From the NCBI GenBank assembly GCA_028692255.1, contig JAQUXS010000007.1, positions 1-53,757 on the forward strand: DNA of 53,757 bases, written 5' to 3'. Numbering within the stretch: position 1 is the stretch's first letter; the number at the start of each line of letters is the position of its first letter. A program made the position numbers and the translations under genes. The stretch is from Clostridium sp. GTDB lineage: Bacteria; Bacillota; Clostridia; Clostridiales; Clostridiaceae. Under the pieces are notes generated by a model. That model searched no databases and was not told where the DNA came from. It was given only the letters and a program-made list of their open reading frames with translations. Shown here in pieces: positions 41,429 through 50,324 of the stretch.

Positions 41429-42076
41429 ATGAATGAAGATTTATTGAAAAAAACATTGTTATACATAAAAAACAGATTCCAAAATGATTATAGCGGCCAC
41501 GATTATTATCACAGTGTAAGAGTATATAAATTGGCTACTTCTATTTGTAAAAAAGAATGTGGCAATTTAGAAATAGTTCAATTAGCATCTTTATTGCATG
41601 ATGTTGATGACTATAAATTATTTGATGAAAAAGTAGGGGCTTATATAAATGCAAAAGCTTTTTTAAAGGATAATAATATATCAGATACAAAAATAAATAT
41701 AATATGCCATATAATTTCTTCAATATCTTTTAAAGGTACAGATACTCAGATTCCTGAAAGTAAAGAGGGAAAAATAGTACAGGATGCAGATAGATTAGAT
41801 GCTATTGGGGCAATTGGCATTGCAAGAGCCTTTGCATATGGTGGAAGCAGAAATAGAGCAATGCATATACCTAATGAAAAGCCACAGGATAATATGAATT
41901 TTGAACAATACTCTTCAGCTAAAGGGACTACTATTAATCACTTCTATGAAAAACTTTTGAAATTAAAAGATTTGATGAATACTAAGTCTGCTAAAAAAAT
42001 AGCTGAATCTAGACAAAAGTATATGGAAAATTTTTTGTCTGAATTTTTTAACGAGTGGGATGGGATAAAGAACTAA
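41429..42076 (+). CDS. HD-domain phosphohydrolase (YedJ-like)
   Basis: This protein has about 215 residues. The HD metal ligands are in SGHDYYHSVRV (His24 onward), LLHDVDD (His57-Asp58) and QDADRLDAIGAIGIARAF. This matches small YedJ/YpgQ-type phosphohydrolases that act on nucleotides. A run of eight G sits just before ATG 41429, which is a better start than the in-frame codon at 41390. It is intact and divergent from the response regulator. An extended -10 box (GTGGTATAAT, 41344-41353) lies upstream. Confidence 0.9.
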   Translation: MNEDLLKKTLLYIKNRFQNDYSGHDYYHSVRVYKLATSICKKECGNLEIVQLASLLHDVDDYKLFDEKVGAYINAKAFLKDNNISDTKINIICHIISSISFKGTDTQIPESKEGKIVQDADRLDAIGAIGIARAFAYGGSRNRAMHIPNEKPQDNMNFEQYSSAKGTTINHFYEKLLKLKDLMNTKSAKKIAESRQKYMENFLSEFFNEWDGIKN

Positions 42077-42104
42077 TCAATTAAAATAAGGTGGTGTCCT
42101 TTTG

Positions 42105-42575
42105 ATGAAATTAAAATATTCAAGATTTCAAATAATTATAGAATTGTTTACAGTGATTTTGTTACTTTCAATATGGTTTTACTTAATTGTCTTTTGGCCT
42201 AATATTCCTAATAGAATTCCAACACATTATAATTCAGCAGGCATTATTGACAATTTTGGGAGTAAAAATGAAATATTTATAGGACCAATTATTAGTACTG
42301 CATTGTATATCATATTAACGTTGCAGTTTTTTTATCCATCAAATGGGAAGCTTTCTATCATGGCTACTGAGGAAGATAGAAAAGTTGCACATGCTAATAT
42401 AAAGAGTATGATGATTTTAACTAAAATGGAAGTAATCATTGTTTTGACTTACATTTTTTATTGTACAATTAAAATACGTTCTTTAGGTATTTGGTTTATG
42501 CCATTAACACTTATTGTATTTTTAGGAACAATATTTTACTTTAGATTTAAAATTAATAATAAGCAGGTAAAGTAA
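42105..42575 (+). CDS. DUF1648 membrane protein
   Basis: This protein has about 156 residues and four hydrophobic helices. After the first it has the DUF1648 signature NIPNRIPTHYNSAGIIDNFG (about residues 32-51). Relatives include SdpI-type immunity proteins and unknown membrane proteins, and a specific role cannot be assigned. AGGTGG supports ATG 42105. The methyltransferase gene begins right after its stop, so the two are coupled. Confidence 0.75.
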   Translation: MKLKYSRFQIIIELFTVILLLSIWFYLIVFWPNIPNRIPTHYNSAGIIDNFGSKNEIFIGPIISTALYIILTLQFFYPSNGKLSIMATEEDRKVAHANIKSMMILTKMEVIIVLTYIFYCTIKIRSLGIWFMPLTLIVFLGTIFYFRFKINNKQVK

Positions 42576-43262
42576 ATGTTTAAAGAACATAATTATGTTA
42601 TATGGGGTACTTACTGTGATAAATGCAAAAGTGAATGCAGCATCCTTCAAAATAAATATCATCCATGGATTGATACTGAATTTGCCATTAAGTTAAAATG
42701 TCATTCATGTGGTAATGAAGTTATTATAGATAGAAAAAAAGCTGAAATATTTTACAATAATAAAATTTATTCTTATTATAATGATTTGTATGGAAAAGTT
42801 ATTGATTTGGGATGTGGTGATGGATTTTTAAGCAGGCATTTATTAAAACAAGATAAAATAGATAAAGTATACGCTTTGGATATGGATATAAATTGTATAA
42901 ATGAATTAAAGAATTTAATTAATAGTGAAAATAAATTTAAATATTTCCATTCTGATATTAGAGATATTGGCAATATATTTAAAGCTTGTAGTGTAGATTT
43001 TTTAATTAGTAGAGATGTATTTATGTTTGTTCCAGATCCAAATAAGTATTTTGATGATGTAACTAGAATTGTTAGTAAAGGTATAAGACAAATGGGATGG
43101 TATATTAAAGACAATGTTAGAATGAAAAATAAATTTACACCAAAGCAAATTTGTGAAGAATATACAAAAAGAGGATGGAAGGTAGAATTAGAGTATTTAG
43201 AGTGGTATAAAAGTGGATACTTTATTAATGCAAATAAAAAGGGAGAATTTATAGGAAAATAA
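42576..43262 (+). CDS. Zinc-ribbon plus SAM methyltransferase
   Basis: This protein has 228 residues. The N-terminal 55 carry two CxxC pairs (YCDKCKSEC, KCHSCGNEV), a likely zinc ribbon. A class I methyltransferase follows, with VIDLGCGDGF near residues 74-83, ALDMD for ribose binding and FLISRDVFMFVPDP after motif II. ATG 42576 directly follows the stop of the DUF1648 gene with no gap. The zinc ribbon suggests binding of a nucleic acid or protein, but the substrate is unknown. Confidence 0.82.
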   Translation: MFKEHNYVIWGTYCDKCKSECSILQNKYHPWIDTEFAIKLKCHSCGNEVIIDRKKAEIFYNNKIYSYYNDLYGKVIDLGCGDGFLSRHLLKQDKIDKVYALDMDINCINELKNLINSENKFKYFHSDIRDIGNIFKACSVDFLISRDVFMFVPDPNKYFDDVTRIVSKGIRQMGWYIKDNVRMKNKFTPKQICEEYTKRGWKVELEYLEWYKSGYFINANKKGEFIGK

Positions 43263-43288
43263 AAAAGTAGAATAGAGGAATTAAAGTA

Positions 43289-43999
43289 ATGCTAAAAAAA
43301 GCTATTGAAATACTAAACAAACCAGAAATGAAAGGTGTAAAGGAAGCTGTAATCTTCAATTATGTACAGGATCAAAAGAAAAATAAATTAAAAAGTTATA
43401 AGATACTTAATCAATCTGCAAAAAAAGGACAAATTTTATTTGTTGGTTCTTCATTAATGGAATTTTTCCCAATTAATGAAATCCAGCAAACTTTAGAGAA
43501 AGATCTTATTATATATAATCGAGGAATTGCAGGCTTTGTAACAACAGAATTATTAGCGTCTATGAATGAATGTATTTTTCAGTTGGAACCATCAAAGATA
43601 TTTATTGATATAGGAACAAATGATATGAACACTCCAGATTATAATAAGGAAAATTTAATTAAAAACTATGATAAGATTTTAACTGAAATAAGTGGAAGGC
43701 TTCCCAATTGTGAAGTGTATTTAATGGATTATTATCCATTAAACTCAAAAGCCGATTTCCCTGGAGTAGATGCAGAATTTAAAAAAAATAGATTTAAGAC
43801 ACGTACAAATGCTGTTATTCTAGAAGCAAATGAAGATGTCAAAGAACTAGCTAAAAAACATAATTATAAATTTATTAATGTAAATTATGGACTGATGGAT
43901 GAAGATGGAAACTTGAAAGAAGAATTTTCAATAGAAGGTATACATATGTGGCCAAACGCATATTCAATTATTCTTGAAAATATGAAGAAATATTTATAG
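43289..43999 (+). CDS. SGNH/GDSL hydrolase
   Basis: This 236-residue protein has the SGNH blocks: FVGSSLMEFFP (nucleophile Ser near residue 53), NRGIAGFVTTELL (block II Gly), IDIGTNDMN (block III Asn) and GIHMWPNAYS (block V His and neighbouring acid, Asp replaced by Gly-Ile context). It is a lipase/esterase or carbohydrate esterase of small substrates. No signal peptide is seen, so it acts in the cytoplasm. It is a single unit. Confidence 0.85.
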   Translation: MLKKAIEILNKPEMKGVKEAVIFNYVQDQKKNKLKSYKILNQSAKKGQILFVGSSLMEFFPINEIQQTLEKDLIIYNRGIAGFVTTELLASMNECIFQLEPSKIFIDIGTNDMNTPDYNKENLIKNYDKILTEISGRLPNCEVYLMDYYPLNSKADFPGVDAEFKKNRFKTRTNAVILEANEDVKELAKKHNYKFINVNYGLMDEDGNLKEEFSIEGIHMWPNAYSIILENMKKYL

Positions 44000-44020
44000 C
44001 ATATAGGGAGGAGTGTTCTT

Positions 44021-44575
44021 ATGCATAAGGTTTTGATATTAGGTGGAAGTGGACTTGTAGGAAGTGCAATATTAAATGAAATGAGTAGTTATAAAGACTT
44101 TGAAATTTATACAACATACTGTAAAAATCCACTAAAGGTGAATAACTGTACAAGTATCAATTTTGATATTAATGATTTAGAAGGTATAAGTAATATACTA
44201 AGTAGTTTAAAGCCAAATATTATAATTTCATGCTTAAGAGGAGACTTCAATAAACAACTTGCTGTACATATAAAAGCTGCTGAATATTTAAATAAAAGTG
44301 GAGGAAGGTTATACTTTTTCTCAACTACAAATGTATTTGATAATGATTTTAAGAGACCTCATAAAGAAGAAGATTTGTCAAATTCTCAAACGGACTATGG
44401 GCAATATAAGATGGAATGTGAAAAGAAAATCATTGACATATTACATCATAAGGCGTGCATATTAAGAATTCCTCAAGTTTGGGATTCAACAAAGCAAATA
44501 TTAAAGAAAATTTTGAAGAAGAAGGATATTTTGCACTCTTATCAAAAAGAAACAATGAATTTCCTAAGCAATTAA
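44021..44575 (+). pseudogene. NAD(P)-binding sugar-nucleotide reductase-like gene, C-terminus lost
   Basis: From ATG 44021 (GGGAGGAG upstream) the frame encodes an RmlD-like Rossmann domain (ILGGSGLVGSAIL, ISCLRGDFN, RLYFFSTTNVFD and a YxxxK motif in YGQYKMECE). It ends after 184 residues, against 270-300 in the family. After RIPQVW the frame loses family character. From about 44485 a different frame gives FEEEGYFALLSKRNNEFPKQ and runs to TAA 44623. A frameshift or fusion near 44480 is likely. Whether the 184-residue product is still active is doubtful. Confidence 0.55.
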
Positions 44576-44645
44576 GATTTACTAATAAATCGGTAATTAA
44601 TTATTTGCATGGTACGCAGATTTAAAAAGAACTAGGAGAACAAAT

Positions 44646-45002
44646 ATGGAATTTAGGATGAATTCATTATACATATGTGTTAAAGATATGAAACGAGCAC
44701 TTAATTTTTATGAAAGCTTACTAAAAAAGGCAGTCACAGAGTATGATGATATATATAGCGTGTTTGATATTAAGGGCTTTAGATTTGGTTTATTTGCTAA
44801 TGATAAGGTAAACGAAAGGCATATTTATGGGGATAACTGTTTACCAAGTTTTGAAGTAGATAATATAAAATTGGCAGAGGAAAGATTGTCAGCATTAAGG
44901 TGCCCAATTGTATTCCCATTAACAAAAATAAAAAACAATTGGGTGTTAGAATTTGTCGATAGTGAGGGAAATCATATTGAACTGACATCACCTATTAAAT
45001 AA
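44646..45002 (+). CDS. VOC-family (glyoxalase/dioxygenase-fold) protein
   Basis: This complete 118-residue VOC domain starts MNSLYICVKDMKRALNFYES and ends WVLEFVDSEGNHIELTSP, with both beta-alpha-beta-beta-beta halves present. Metal-ligand positions are partly absent (no His early), so it may bind a ligand rather than catalyse. TAGGAG precedes ATG 44646. Repeat A4, with a good terminator, begins 6 nt after its stop. Confidence 0.82.
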   Translation: MEFRMNSLYICVKDMKRALNFYESLLKKAVTEYDDIYSVFDIKGFRFGLFANDKVNERHIYGDNCLPSFEVDNIKLAEERLSALRCPIVFPLTKIKNNWVLEFVDSEGNHIELTSPIK

Positions 45003-45008
45003 TAAGTT

Positions 45009-45083
45009 AGAGCTTACAATGTAGGCTCTTTTTTTATAAGAAATATGGTATAATTATCCTTAGATTAAATGGAAATAATAAAA
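45009..45083 (+). repeat. Intergenic repeat A4
   Basis: The hairpin AGAGCTTAC-AAT-GTAGGCTCT (45009-45029) is followed by a run of T, then the extended -10 box TATGGTATAAT (45044-45054) and ATCCTTAGATTAAATGGAAA. Compared with A2, paired bases in the hairpin have changed together (T/T to C/G), so the fold is kept. It ends the VOC unit and starts the next. Confidence 0.75.
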
Positions 45084-45085
45084 AA

Positions 45086-45285
45086 TTGTTGCATAATACT
45101 TATTCTAGATGTAAAGAAATTATTATGGAAAATGAATGGAAAGTTGACTTTGTTGCAAAGGAAAAAGGAAATGATACTTATCCTACAATTGGATATAGTA
45201 CTGTTACTGTAGAAAACAAAAATCGGGAGGTTATAAAGGCTTTATAATAAATCCTGGAGGCCCTTGCATTAGAATAGTAAGGTGA
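45086..45285 (+). pseudogene. Unrecognised broken frame
   Basis: One frame reads NTYSRCKEIIMENEWKVDFV and EKGNDTYPTIGYSTVTVENK. It then becomes meaningless, while another frame continues SGGYKGFIINPGGPCIRIVR to TGA at 45283. A single-base change near 45220 would join them. No start codon with a ribosome site precedes it. The family is not recognised. Confidence 0.35.
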
Positions 45286-45341
45286 AGTATATTAAATTTA
45301 AATATTGTATTGCATAGTAATTGAAATTTGAGGGGATCTAG

Positions 45342-45959
45342 ATGAATATAGAAAAGCTTAATAGATTAAAAGAAAACTTTAAATTAAGAAATATAGAGGT
45401 AGAGTATTTTGAGACTTTGGAAGATGCTAAGTCATGTATATTAAATATTGTACCTATTACATGTACCATTGGAATTGGACATTCACTTACACTACAAAAG
45501 ATGGATATTACGAATTCTTTATTACAAAGAGGAAATATTGTATATGATAAAGAACTTGCAAAAAATACAGATGAATGCAAAGTTTTAAAAAAGAAGGCAC
45601 TCACTACAGATTGGTATATTACTGGTTCAAATGCAATATCGATTGATGGGCGAATTGTTAATATAGACCATAGTGGTAATAGAGTAGCTGCAATTACTTT
45701 TGGACCAGATAAAGTAATAGTTGTAGTTGGAAAAAATAAAATTGTAGATACAGTAGATGAAGCAATAAAAAGAGTAAAAAATGTGGCATGTCCTTTAAAT
45801 GCAAAACGTGCAGGGCTTAATCCACCATGTGTAACATTAAATAAGTGTATAGATTGTATATCGAAGGAAAGAGTCTGTAATAGCCTTTCGATAGTTGAAG
45901 GGCAATTAGATAGTAACAGAATTAAGTTGTTTATAGTTAATGGAAAATTTGGATTCTAA
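45342..45959 (+). CDS. LUD-domain protein (LutC/DUF162-like)
   Basis: This 205-residue protein has the LUD-domain features of the short clostridial form: VPITCTIGIGHSLTLQ, DWYITGSNAISIDGRIVNID, GNRVAAITFGPDKVIVVVG, and a C-terminal Cys cluster (PPCVTLNKCIDC and RVCN). Lactate-utilisation LUD proteins act with FeS partners. This one is alone and may work on another substrate. AGGGG precedes ATG 45342. Confidence 0.85.
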   Translation: MNIEKLNRLKENFKLRNIEVEYFETLEDAKSCILNIVPITCTIGIGHSLTLQKMDITNSLLQRGNIVYDKELAKNTDECKVLKKKALTTDWYITGSNAISIDGRIVNIDHSGNRVAAITFGPDKVIVVVGKNKIVDTVDEAIKRVKNVACPLNAKRAGLNPPCVTLNKCIDCISKERVCNSLSIVEGQLDSNRIKLFIVNGKFGF

Positions 45960-46108
45960 TATATCATATTCTTAAAATGCGGAATAGTAATATATTACGT
46001 GGCAATTATTAAATATAAAAAAGTTAAATTAATATGAGGCATTATCCGGATGACCACATGGAATGGTAGGAAGTAGTTATAAATTAAAGATATAGAAGGT
46101 GGGATAAA

Positions 46109-46627
46109 ATGAATGCAGTTTTGACAGTAATACCAATTATACTTATTAGGTATGGGCTTTTAAGTATAGTAAACAAACAAGCACTTAAACGTGCGGGTTT
46201 ATTTGCTCCAGTAATCGGAAGAGAAAAAGTAGCATATTGGGTTTATCAAATTTCAACTGCCCTTATTTTACTATATTTGTTATTACTTAAAATCAGGGTA
46301 GACTCTGAGTGGTTTTACATAGGTCTAATAATCTATAGTTTAGGAATTATTTTATATGGGGTATCTATAATAAATTATGCTAAGCCTAAAATGAGCGGAA
46401 TAAATTTAAATGGGTTATATCGAGTATCCCGAAATCCTATGTACATTGCATATTTTATTTATTTCTTAGGGTGTGTAATTCTAACTCAATCATGGATATT
46501 GCTTGTGCTATTAATATGTTTTCAAATATCAGCGCATTGGATTATTCTTTCAGAAGAAAGATGGTGTATTAAGGAATTTGGAGAAGTGTATATAAAATAT
46601 ATGAATAAGGTGAAACGTTACATTTAG
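46109..46627 (+). CDS. Isoprenylcysteine methyltransferase-like membrane protein
   Basis: This 172-residue integral membrane protein has four to five helices and the ICMT/PEMT-family C-terminal signature: GLYRVSRNPMYIAYFIYFLG (SAM-binding region, about residues 104-123), then HWIILSEERWCIKEFGEVY. It would methylate a lipid or thiol in the membrane. The substrate is unknown. GGTGG precedes ATG 46109. It is a single unit. Confidence 0.87.
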   Translation: MNAVLTVIPIILIRYGLLSIVNKQALKRAGLFAPVIGREKVAYWVYQISTALILLYLLLLKIRVDSEWFYIGLIIYSLGIILYGVSIINYAKPKMSGINLNGLYRVSRNPMYIAYFIYFLGCVILTQSWILLVLLICFQISAHWIILSEERWCIKEFGEVYIKYMNKVKRYI

Positions 46628-46658
46628 ATAGATTCCTACTATCCTTGGGGGTATTAAA

Positions 46659-47447
46659 ATGGCAAAAGTAATATATTATTTTTCTGGAACTGGAAACAGT
46701 ATGCGTTCTGCAGAAAAAATCGCAATGAAACTACATGATACAAATATCATTTCAATGCGTTGTAATGCATCTGAAGTATCAGCATTAGATGCCAAAATAG
46801 TTGGATTGATTTTCCCAGTTTATCATTGGACACTTCCTAAAGCTGTTATACATTTCATAGAAGAACTTGATATTAATCCGAATGCTTATGTTTTTGCAGT
46901 TTCAATGCCAAGCTTTATTAATGGAAAATGTATGAATGACCTTTCAGATATACTTCATAAAAAGGGCATTTCACTGTCTTATGGAAAGGCTGTTTACAGT
47001 GTCGCAAATTATGTGGCAAAGTATCCTCCAATACCAAATCCCCAAAAGCGTGTTCCAAAAACTGAGAAACTGTTAGATAAAATTGCAGAAGATGTTTCTT
47101 GTAAAACAGTTAATAAATATCCTAATGCAAATTTTCTTGAAAAACTTTTGTTTCATATATTAATGCCCAAACATATTGAGCAATTACATGAATTGGATAA
47201 ATATTTTCATGCAACAGAAGATTGTATATCTTGTGGAATTTGTTCAAAGGTATGTCCATGCAACAATATCGAAATGAAGGAGGGTACACCTATATTCAAA
47301 CACAAATGCAATCAATGTATGGCATGTATCTCATATTGTCCAAAAGGAGCATTGAATTATAAACATTCCACGTATAAGCGGAAAAAGTATCACAATCCGT
47401 ATATTTTATCAAAAGATATTTCGTTAAACAAGAAATATATTGAATAA
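46659..47447 (+). CDS. EFR1-family ferredoxin (flavodoxin plus 2x4Fe-4S)
   Basis: This protein has 262 residues. The flavodoxin-like N-terminus has the FMN loop FSGTGNSMRSAEKIA. Two 4Fe-4S motifs follow at about residues 190-228 (CISCGICSKVCPC and CNQCMACISYCPKGA). This is the EFR1 layout, found in anaerobes as a cytoplasmic electron carrier. GGGGG precedes ATG 46659. Its electron partners are not among the neighbours. Confidence 0.9.
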   Translation: MAKVIYYFSGTGNSMRSAEKIAMKLHDTNIISMRCNASEVSALDAKIVGLIFPVYHWTLPKAVIHFIEELDINPNAYVFAVSMPSFINGKCMNDLSDILHKKGISLSYGKAVYSVANYVAKYPPIPNPQKRVPKTEKLLDKIAEDVSCKTVNKYPNANFLEKLLFHILMPKHIEQLHELDKYFHATEDCISCGICSKVCPCNNIEMKEGTPIFKHKCNQCMACISYCPKGALNYKHSTYKRKKYHNPYILSKDISLNKKYIE

Positions 47448-47489
47448 AAATTAAATGATATTTTTATGGATAATTGGAGGTGATGATAT

Positions 47490-47933
47490 ATGAAAGTAAA
47501 ATTTTACGAAGATGTTGAAGATAGTTTGCTAAAATTTGCTGTTATTGTTGCAAAGTATAATGGTAAGTGGGTTTTTTGTAAACATAAGGAGCGGAGTACA
47601 TATGAAGTCCCAGGAGGTCATAGAGAAGAAAATGAAACAATTATTGATACTGCTAAAAGAGAATTATTTGAAGAAACAGGGGCATATAAATATGACATAA
47701 GACCTGTTTGTATATATTCAGTTATTGGAAAAACCAGAGTTAATAATAGTGGCCTAGAAAGTTATGGAATGTTATATTATGCAGAGGTAAAAATATTTAA
47801 AAAATTGCCAGAATCAGAAATAGAAAAAGTATGCTTATTTGATAGTCTCCCTATAGAGTGGACATACCCACTTATACAACCAAAATTAATTGATAAGGTT
47901 CAGAATTATATAAGACAAGCGGTAGAACAATAA
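47490..47933 (+). CDS. Nudix hydrolase
   Basis: This 147-residue protein has a complete Nudix box at about residues 43-65 (GGHREE ... AKRELFEETGA), so it should hydrolyse a nucleoside diphosphate derivative such as an oxidised dNTP. KWVFCKHKERSTYEVPGG is typical of the MutT-like group. GGAGGTGA precedes ATG 47490. It is a single unit followed by gene scraps. Confidence 0.9.
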   Translation: MKVKFYEDVEDSLLKFAVIVAKYNGKWVFCKHKERSTYEVPGGHREENETIIDTAKRELFEETGAYKYDIRPVCIYSVIGKTRVNNSGLESYGMLYYAEVKIFKKLPESEIEKVCLFDSLPIEWTYPLIQPKLIDKVQNYIRQAVEQ

Positions 47934-47943
47934 GACTGTGTAA

Positions 47944-48021
47944 AAGCTTGGATTTAAAAGAATTGAAAAATATCATGAAACTGTTCAATCAGATGTATTC
48001 ATGAAGTTAGGCTTGAAATAG
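47944..48021 (+). pseudogene. C-terminal scrap of a GNAT-like gene
   Basis: The frame KLGFKRIEKYHETVQSDVFM then KLGLK ends at TAG. It resembles the last strand of an acetyltransferase (LGFK pattern). No body is left, and the upstream Nudix gene ends 11 nt before. Confidence 0.45.
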
Positions 48022-48101
48022 GTGCTTTTTATAATAGGTATAATTTTTATTTTTTTGAATAACTCAAAGAAATATAAAATTACGATTTAAGGTGATAATC
48101 T

Positions 48102-48390
48102 ATGATAAAGCAGGCAGAGGAACATGATACTTTAGTTATTGAAGAAATATTATTAGATGCAGTGATATGGATGAAAAAAAGTGGATTACAAAATCAATGA
48201 AATGAAAACAGTATAAAATAGAATTCCCTATCAAAAGATTATAAGATTAATGACTTTTATATTTATTATCAGAATGGGGTGCCTGTAGGATGTATGGCTA
48301 TAACTGATTTAGATACAAAGTATTGGCCTGAAATTCCAAAGGAAAAGTCACTTTATATACATAAGTTGGCTGTTAAGAGAGTGATTGTAG
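48102..48390 (+). pseudogene. Broken GNAT acetyltransferase gene
   Basis: ATG 48102 (behind AAGGTGA) opens MIKQAEEHDTLVIEEILLDA in a frame that meets TGA at 48198 and TAG at 48219. Both stand where Trp is expected (LQNQ-W-NENSIK-W-NSLSKDY). The frame goes on to VPVGCMAITDLDTKYWPEIP and LYIHKLAVKR, the strand before the acetyl-CoA loop. There the homology stops, and the DapF-like gene begins. Two nonsense changes plus loss of the 3' third make it dead. Confidence 0.8.
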
Positions 48391-48417
48391 GTGAAAAACA
48401 TTATAAGGGAGGCAAAA

Positions 48418-49284
48418 ATGAACATGAATTATTTTGTGAAAACTCATGGATTAGGAAATGAGTATATTGTTTTAGATAAGGAAAAGATGAATTTTAACTT
48501 AACACAAAAGGCAATTCAAAGAATATGTAATGTAAACTTTGGCATAGGTTCAGATGGCATTTTATTAAAAGTGCAATCAAACAAAGCAAATTTTGGATTA
48601 AGGATTTTTAATCCAGATGGTTCTGAAGCAGAAAAAAGTGGAAATGGGTTAAGAATATTTTGTAAGTACATCTATGATTATGGTTTAACTAGAAGTGAAG
48701 AGTTTTCTGTTGAAACTAAAGGTGGAATAGTCAAAGCAAAAATTATTGAAACTTCAAACAAAAAAGCAAAACTAATTTCAGTAGATATGGGAAAAGCAAT
48801 TTTCAATTCAAGAGAAATCCCTACAAATTTTATGACAAAAGAAGTAATAGGACAAAAACTGGAAGTTAATGATAGAGAATATGAAATAAATTGTGTTTCA
48901 ATGGGAAATCCTCATTGTGTTATTTTAAAAGAAGAATTAAATATTGATGAAATAAAAAGATATGGAAAAATTATAGAAAACCACTGCCGATTTCCAAATA
49001 AAACTAACGTTCAATTTGCAAAAGTTATATCAAGAAGCCAGGCAGAGATATTAATATGGGAAAGAGGCGCTGGGTTTACATTAGCATCAGGAAGTTCATC
49101 ATGTGCAGTAGCAAGTGTTTTAAGAAAAAAGAATTTAGTAGATAATAGGGTTAAAATTAAAATGCTTGGTGGAGAATTATTAATAGAAATAGATGACAAT
49201 TGGAATATAAAAATGACTGGAGAAGTCAGACAAATAGCAGAAGGAACTTTAAGTGATGAACTTATAGAAGATTTAAATAAGTAG
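48418..49284 (+). CDS. DapF-family epimerase homologue lacking both catalytic cysteines
   Basis: This 288-residue protein clearly has the diaminopimelate epimerase fold (FVKTHGLGNEYIVLD, NFGIGSDGIL, RIFNPDGSEAEKSGNG, VSMGNPHCVI). In DapF the first catalytic Cys follows NGxR. Here that position is Ile80 (SGNGLRIFCKY), with a Cys two residues later. The second Cys in LACGTGA is replaced by Ser224 (LASGSSSC), and the Glu after GAG is Phe220. Ordinary two-thiol racemisation is therefore unlikely. GGGAGG precedes ATG 48418. The thioesterase-fold gene follows after 1 nt. It may act on another amino acid or be a PhzF-like isomerase. Confidence 0.82.
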   Translation: MNMNYFVKTHGLGNEYIVLDKEKMNFNLTQKAIQRICNVNFGIGSDGILLKVQSNKANFGLRIFNPDGSEAEKSGNGLRIFCKYIYDYGLTRSEEFSVETKGGIVKAKIIETSNKKAKLISVDMGKAIFNSREIPTNFMTKEVIGQKLEVNDREYEINCVSMGNPHCVILKEELNIDEIKRYGKIIENHCRFPNKTNVQFAKVISRSQAEILIWERGAGFTLASGSSSCAVASVLRKKNLVDNRVKIKMLGGELLIEIDDNWNIKMTGEVRQIAEGTLSDELIEDLNK

Positions 49285-49285
49285 A

Positions 49286-49711
49286 ATGAAACAATTATTA
49301 CATCAGCAAATACCAATTACAAAAGCAATGGAATTTGGCGTTATAGAGTTTACAAAATCAAAAGTAAGAGTTTCAGCAAAATTAGAGCCAAATATAAATC
49401 ATAAATCAATAGCATTTGGTGGTAGTATAAATTGTCTTATGACTGTTTGTGGTTGGGCGATGATGTTTGCAAATATTAAAGTAATAGATCCAGATGTTCA
49501 TATTGTAATTCAGAAGAGTAATATTAATTATTTACTTCCTATTAAAGGGGACTTTATAGCAGAATGTGAGTTGACAGATGAAGAAAGTAAAAGGAAGTTC
49601 CTTGAAATGTATTCTAAACATAAAAAGGGAAGATTAAATCTTAAAGTGTATTGTTATGATAAAGATACTCTACTAGCAAAATATGAGGGTCAGTACGTTG
49701 CATTTAAATAA
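49286..49711 (+). CDS. YiiD_C-type thioesterase-fold protein
   Basis: This 141-residue hot-dog-fold protein of the YiiD C-terminal type has PNINHKSIAFGGSINCLMTV near residues 36-55 and VIQKSNINYLLPIKGDF. In YiiD this domain is fused to a GNAT domain, whereas here it stands alone. Its ATG lies 1 nt after the DapF-like stop and there is no ribosome site of its own, so translation is coupled and the two proteins probably act together. Confidence 0.8.
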   Translation: MKQLLHQQIPITKAMEFGVIEFTKSKVRVSAKLEPNINHKSIAFGGSINCLMTVCGWAMMFANIKVIDPDVHIVIQKSNINYLLPIKGDFIAECELTDEESKRKFLEMYSKHKKGRLNLKVYCYDKDTLLAKYEGQYVAFK

Positions 49712-49835
49712 AAATAATTCTGATTTGATTTTATTATTTTGTGAAGTAAAGAGTATTTAAATTTTTAAGGATAATTATAGTCACTTATATATCATGCAAG
49801 TGCACTATTCACTTACACAAAAGGAAGTCATAATT

Positions 49836-50285
49836 ATGAGAATTATAGAGACACAGCCAAATGAACAAGATGCTATTAATTTAATGGAGGAACTATCTAA
49901 AAATTTAGAATTTATAACGGGTGACAGTGGTAAAAATTCTTTTAACTCAAAAGATGTCTGTGTTCCACGTTCGTTATTTGTAGTAGCATATAATGAAAAT
50001 GGTGAAGCAATAGGTTGTGGAGCAATAAGACCTGTTACTGAATATGTTGCGGAGGTTAAGAGAATGTTTGCAAAGACTAAATCAATCGGCGTGGGAAGTG
50101 AAATTTTGCAATACTTAGAGAAAAAAGCACAAAAATTAGGATACTCTGCTCTTTGGATCGAAACTCGATTGATTAATAAAAGAGCAGTAGCATTCTATGA
50201 AAAAAAAGGCTATCATCGCATTTCTAATTATGGCAAGTATGTAAATAAACCTGAAGCAGTTTGTTTTGAAAAAAATATAATGTAA
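49836..50285 (+). CDS. GNAT-family N-acetyltransferase
   Basis: This 149-residue GNAT protein has VAEVKRMFAKTKSIGVGSEI, where the usual RGxGIG loop is reduced to KSIGVG, and ALWIETRLINKRAVAFYEKK. AAAGGAAG sits before ATG 49836, while the in-frame ATG at 49794 has no site. It resembles the small GNATs elsewhere in this array. The substrate is unknown. Confidence 0.85.
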   Translation: MRIIETQPNEQDAINLMEELSKNLEFITGDSGKNSFNSKDVCVPRSLFVVAYNENGEAIGCGAIRPVTEYVAEVKRMFAKTKSIGVGSEILQYLEKKAQKLGYSALWIETRLINKRAVAFYEKKGYHRISNYGKYVNKPEAVCFEKNIM

Positions 50286-50324
50286 TTTTATAAATTGAAT
50301 TCATAAATATGAAAGGAGAAATAA

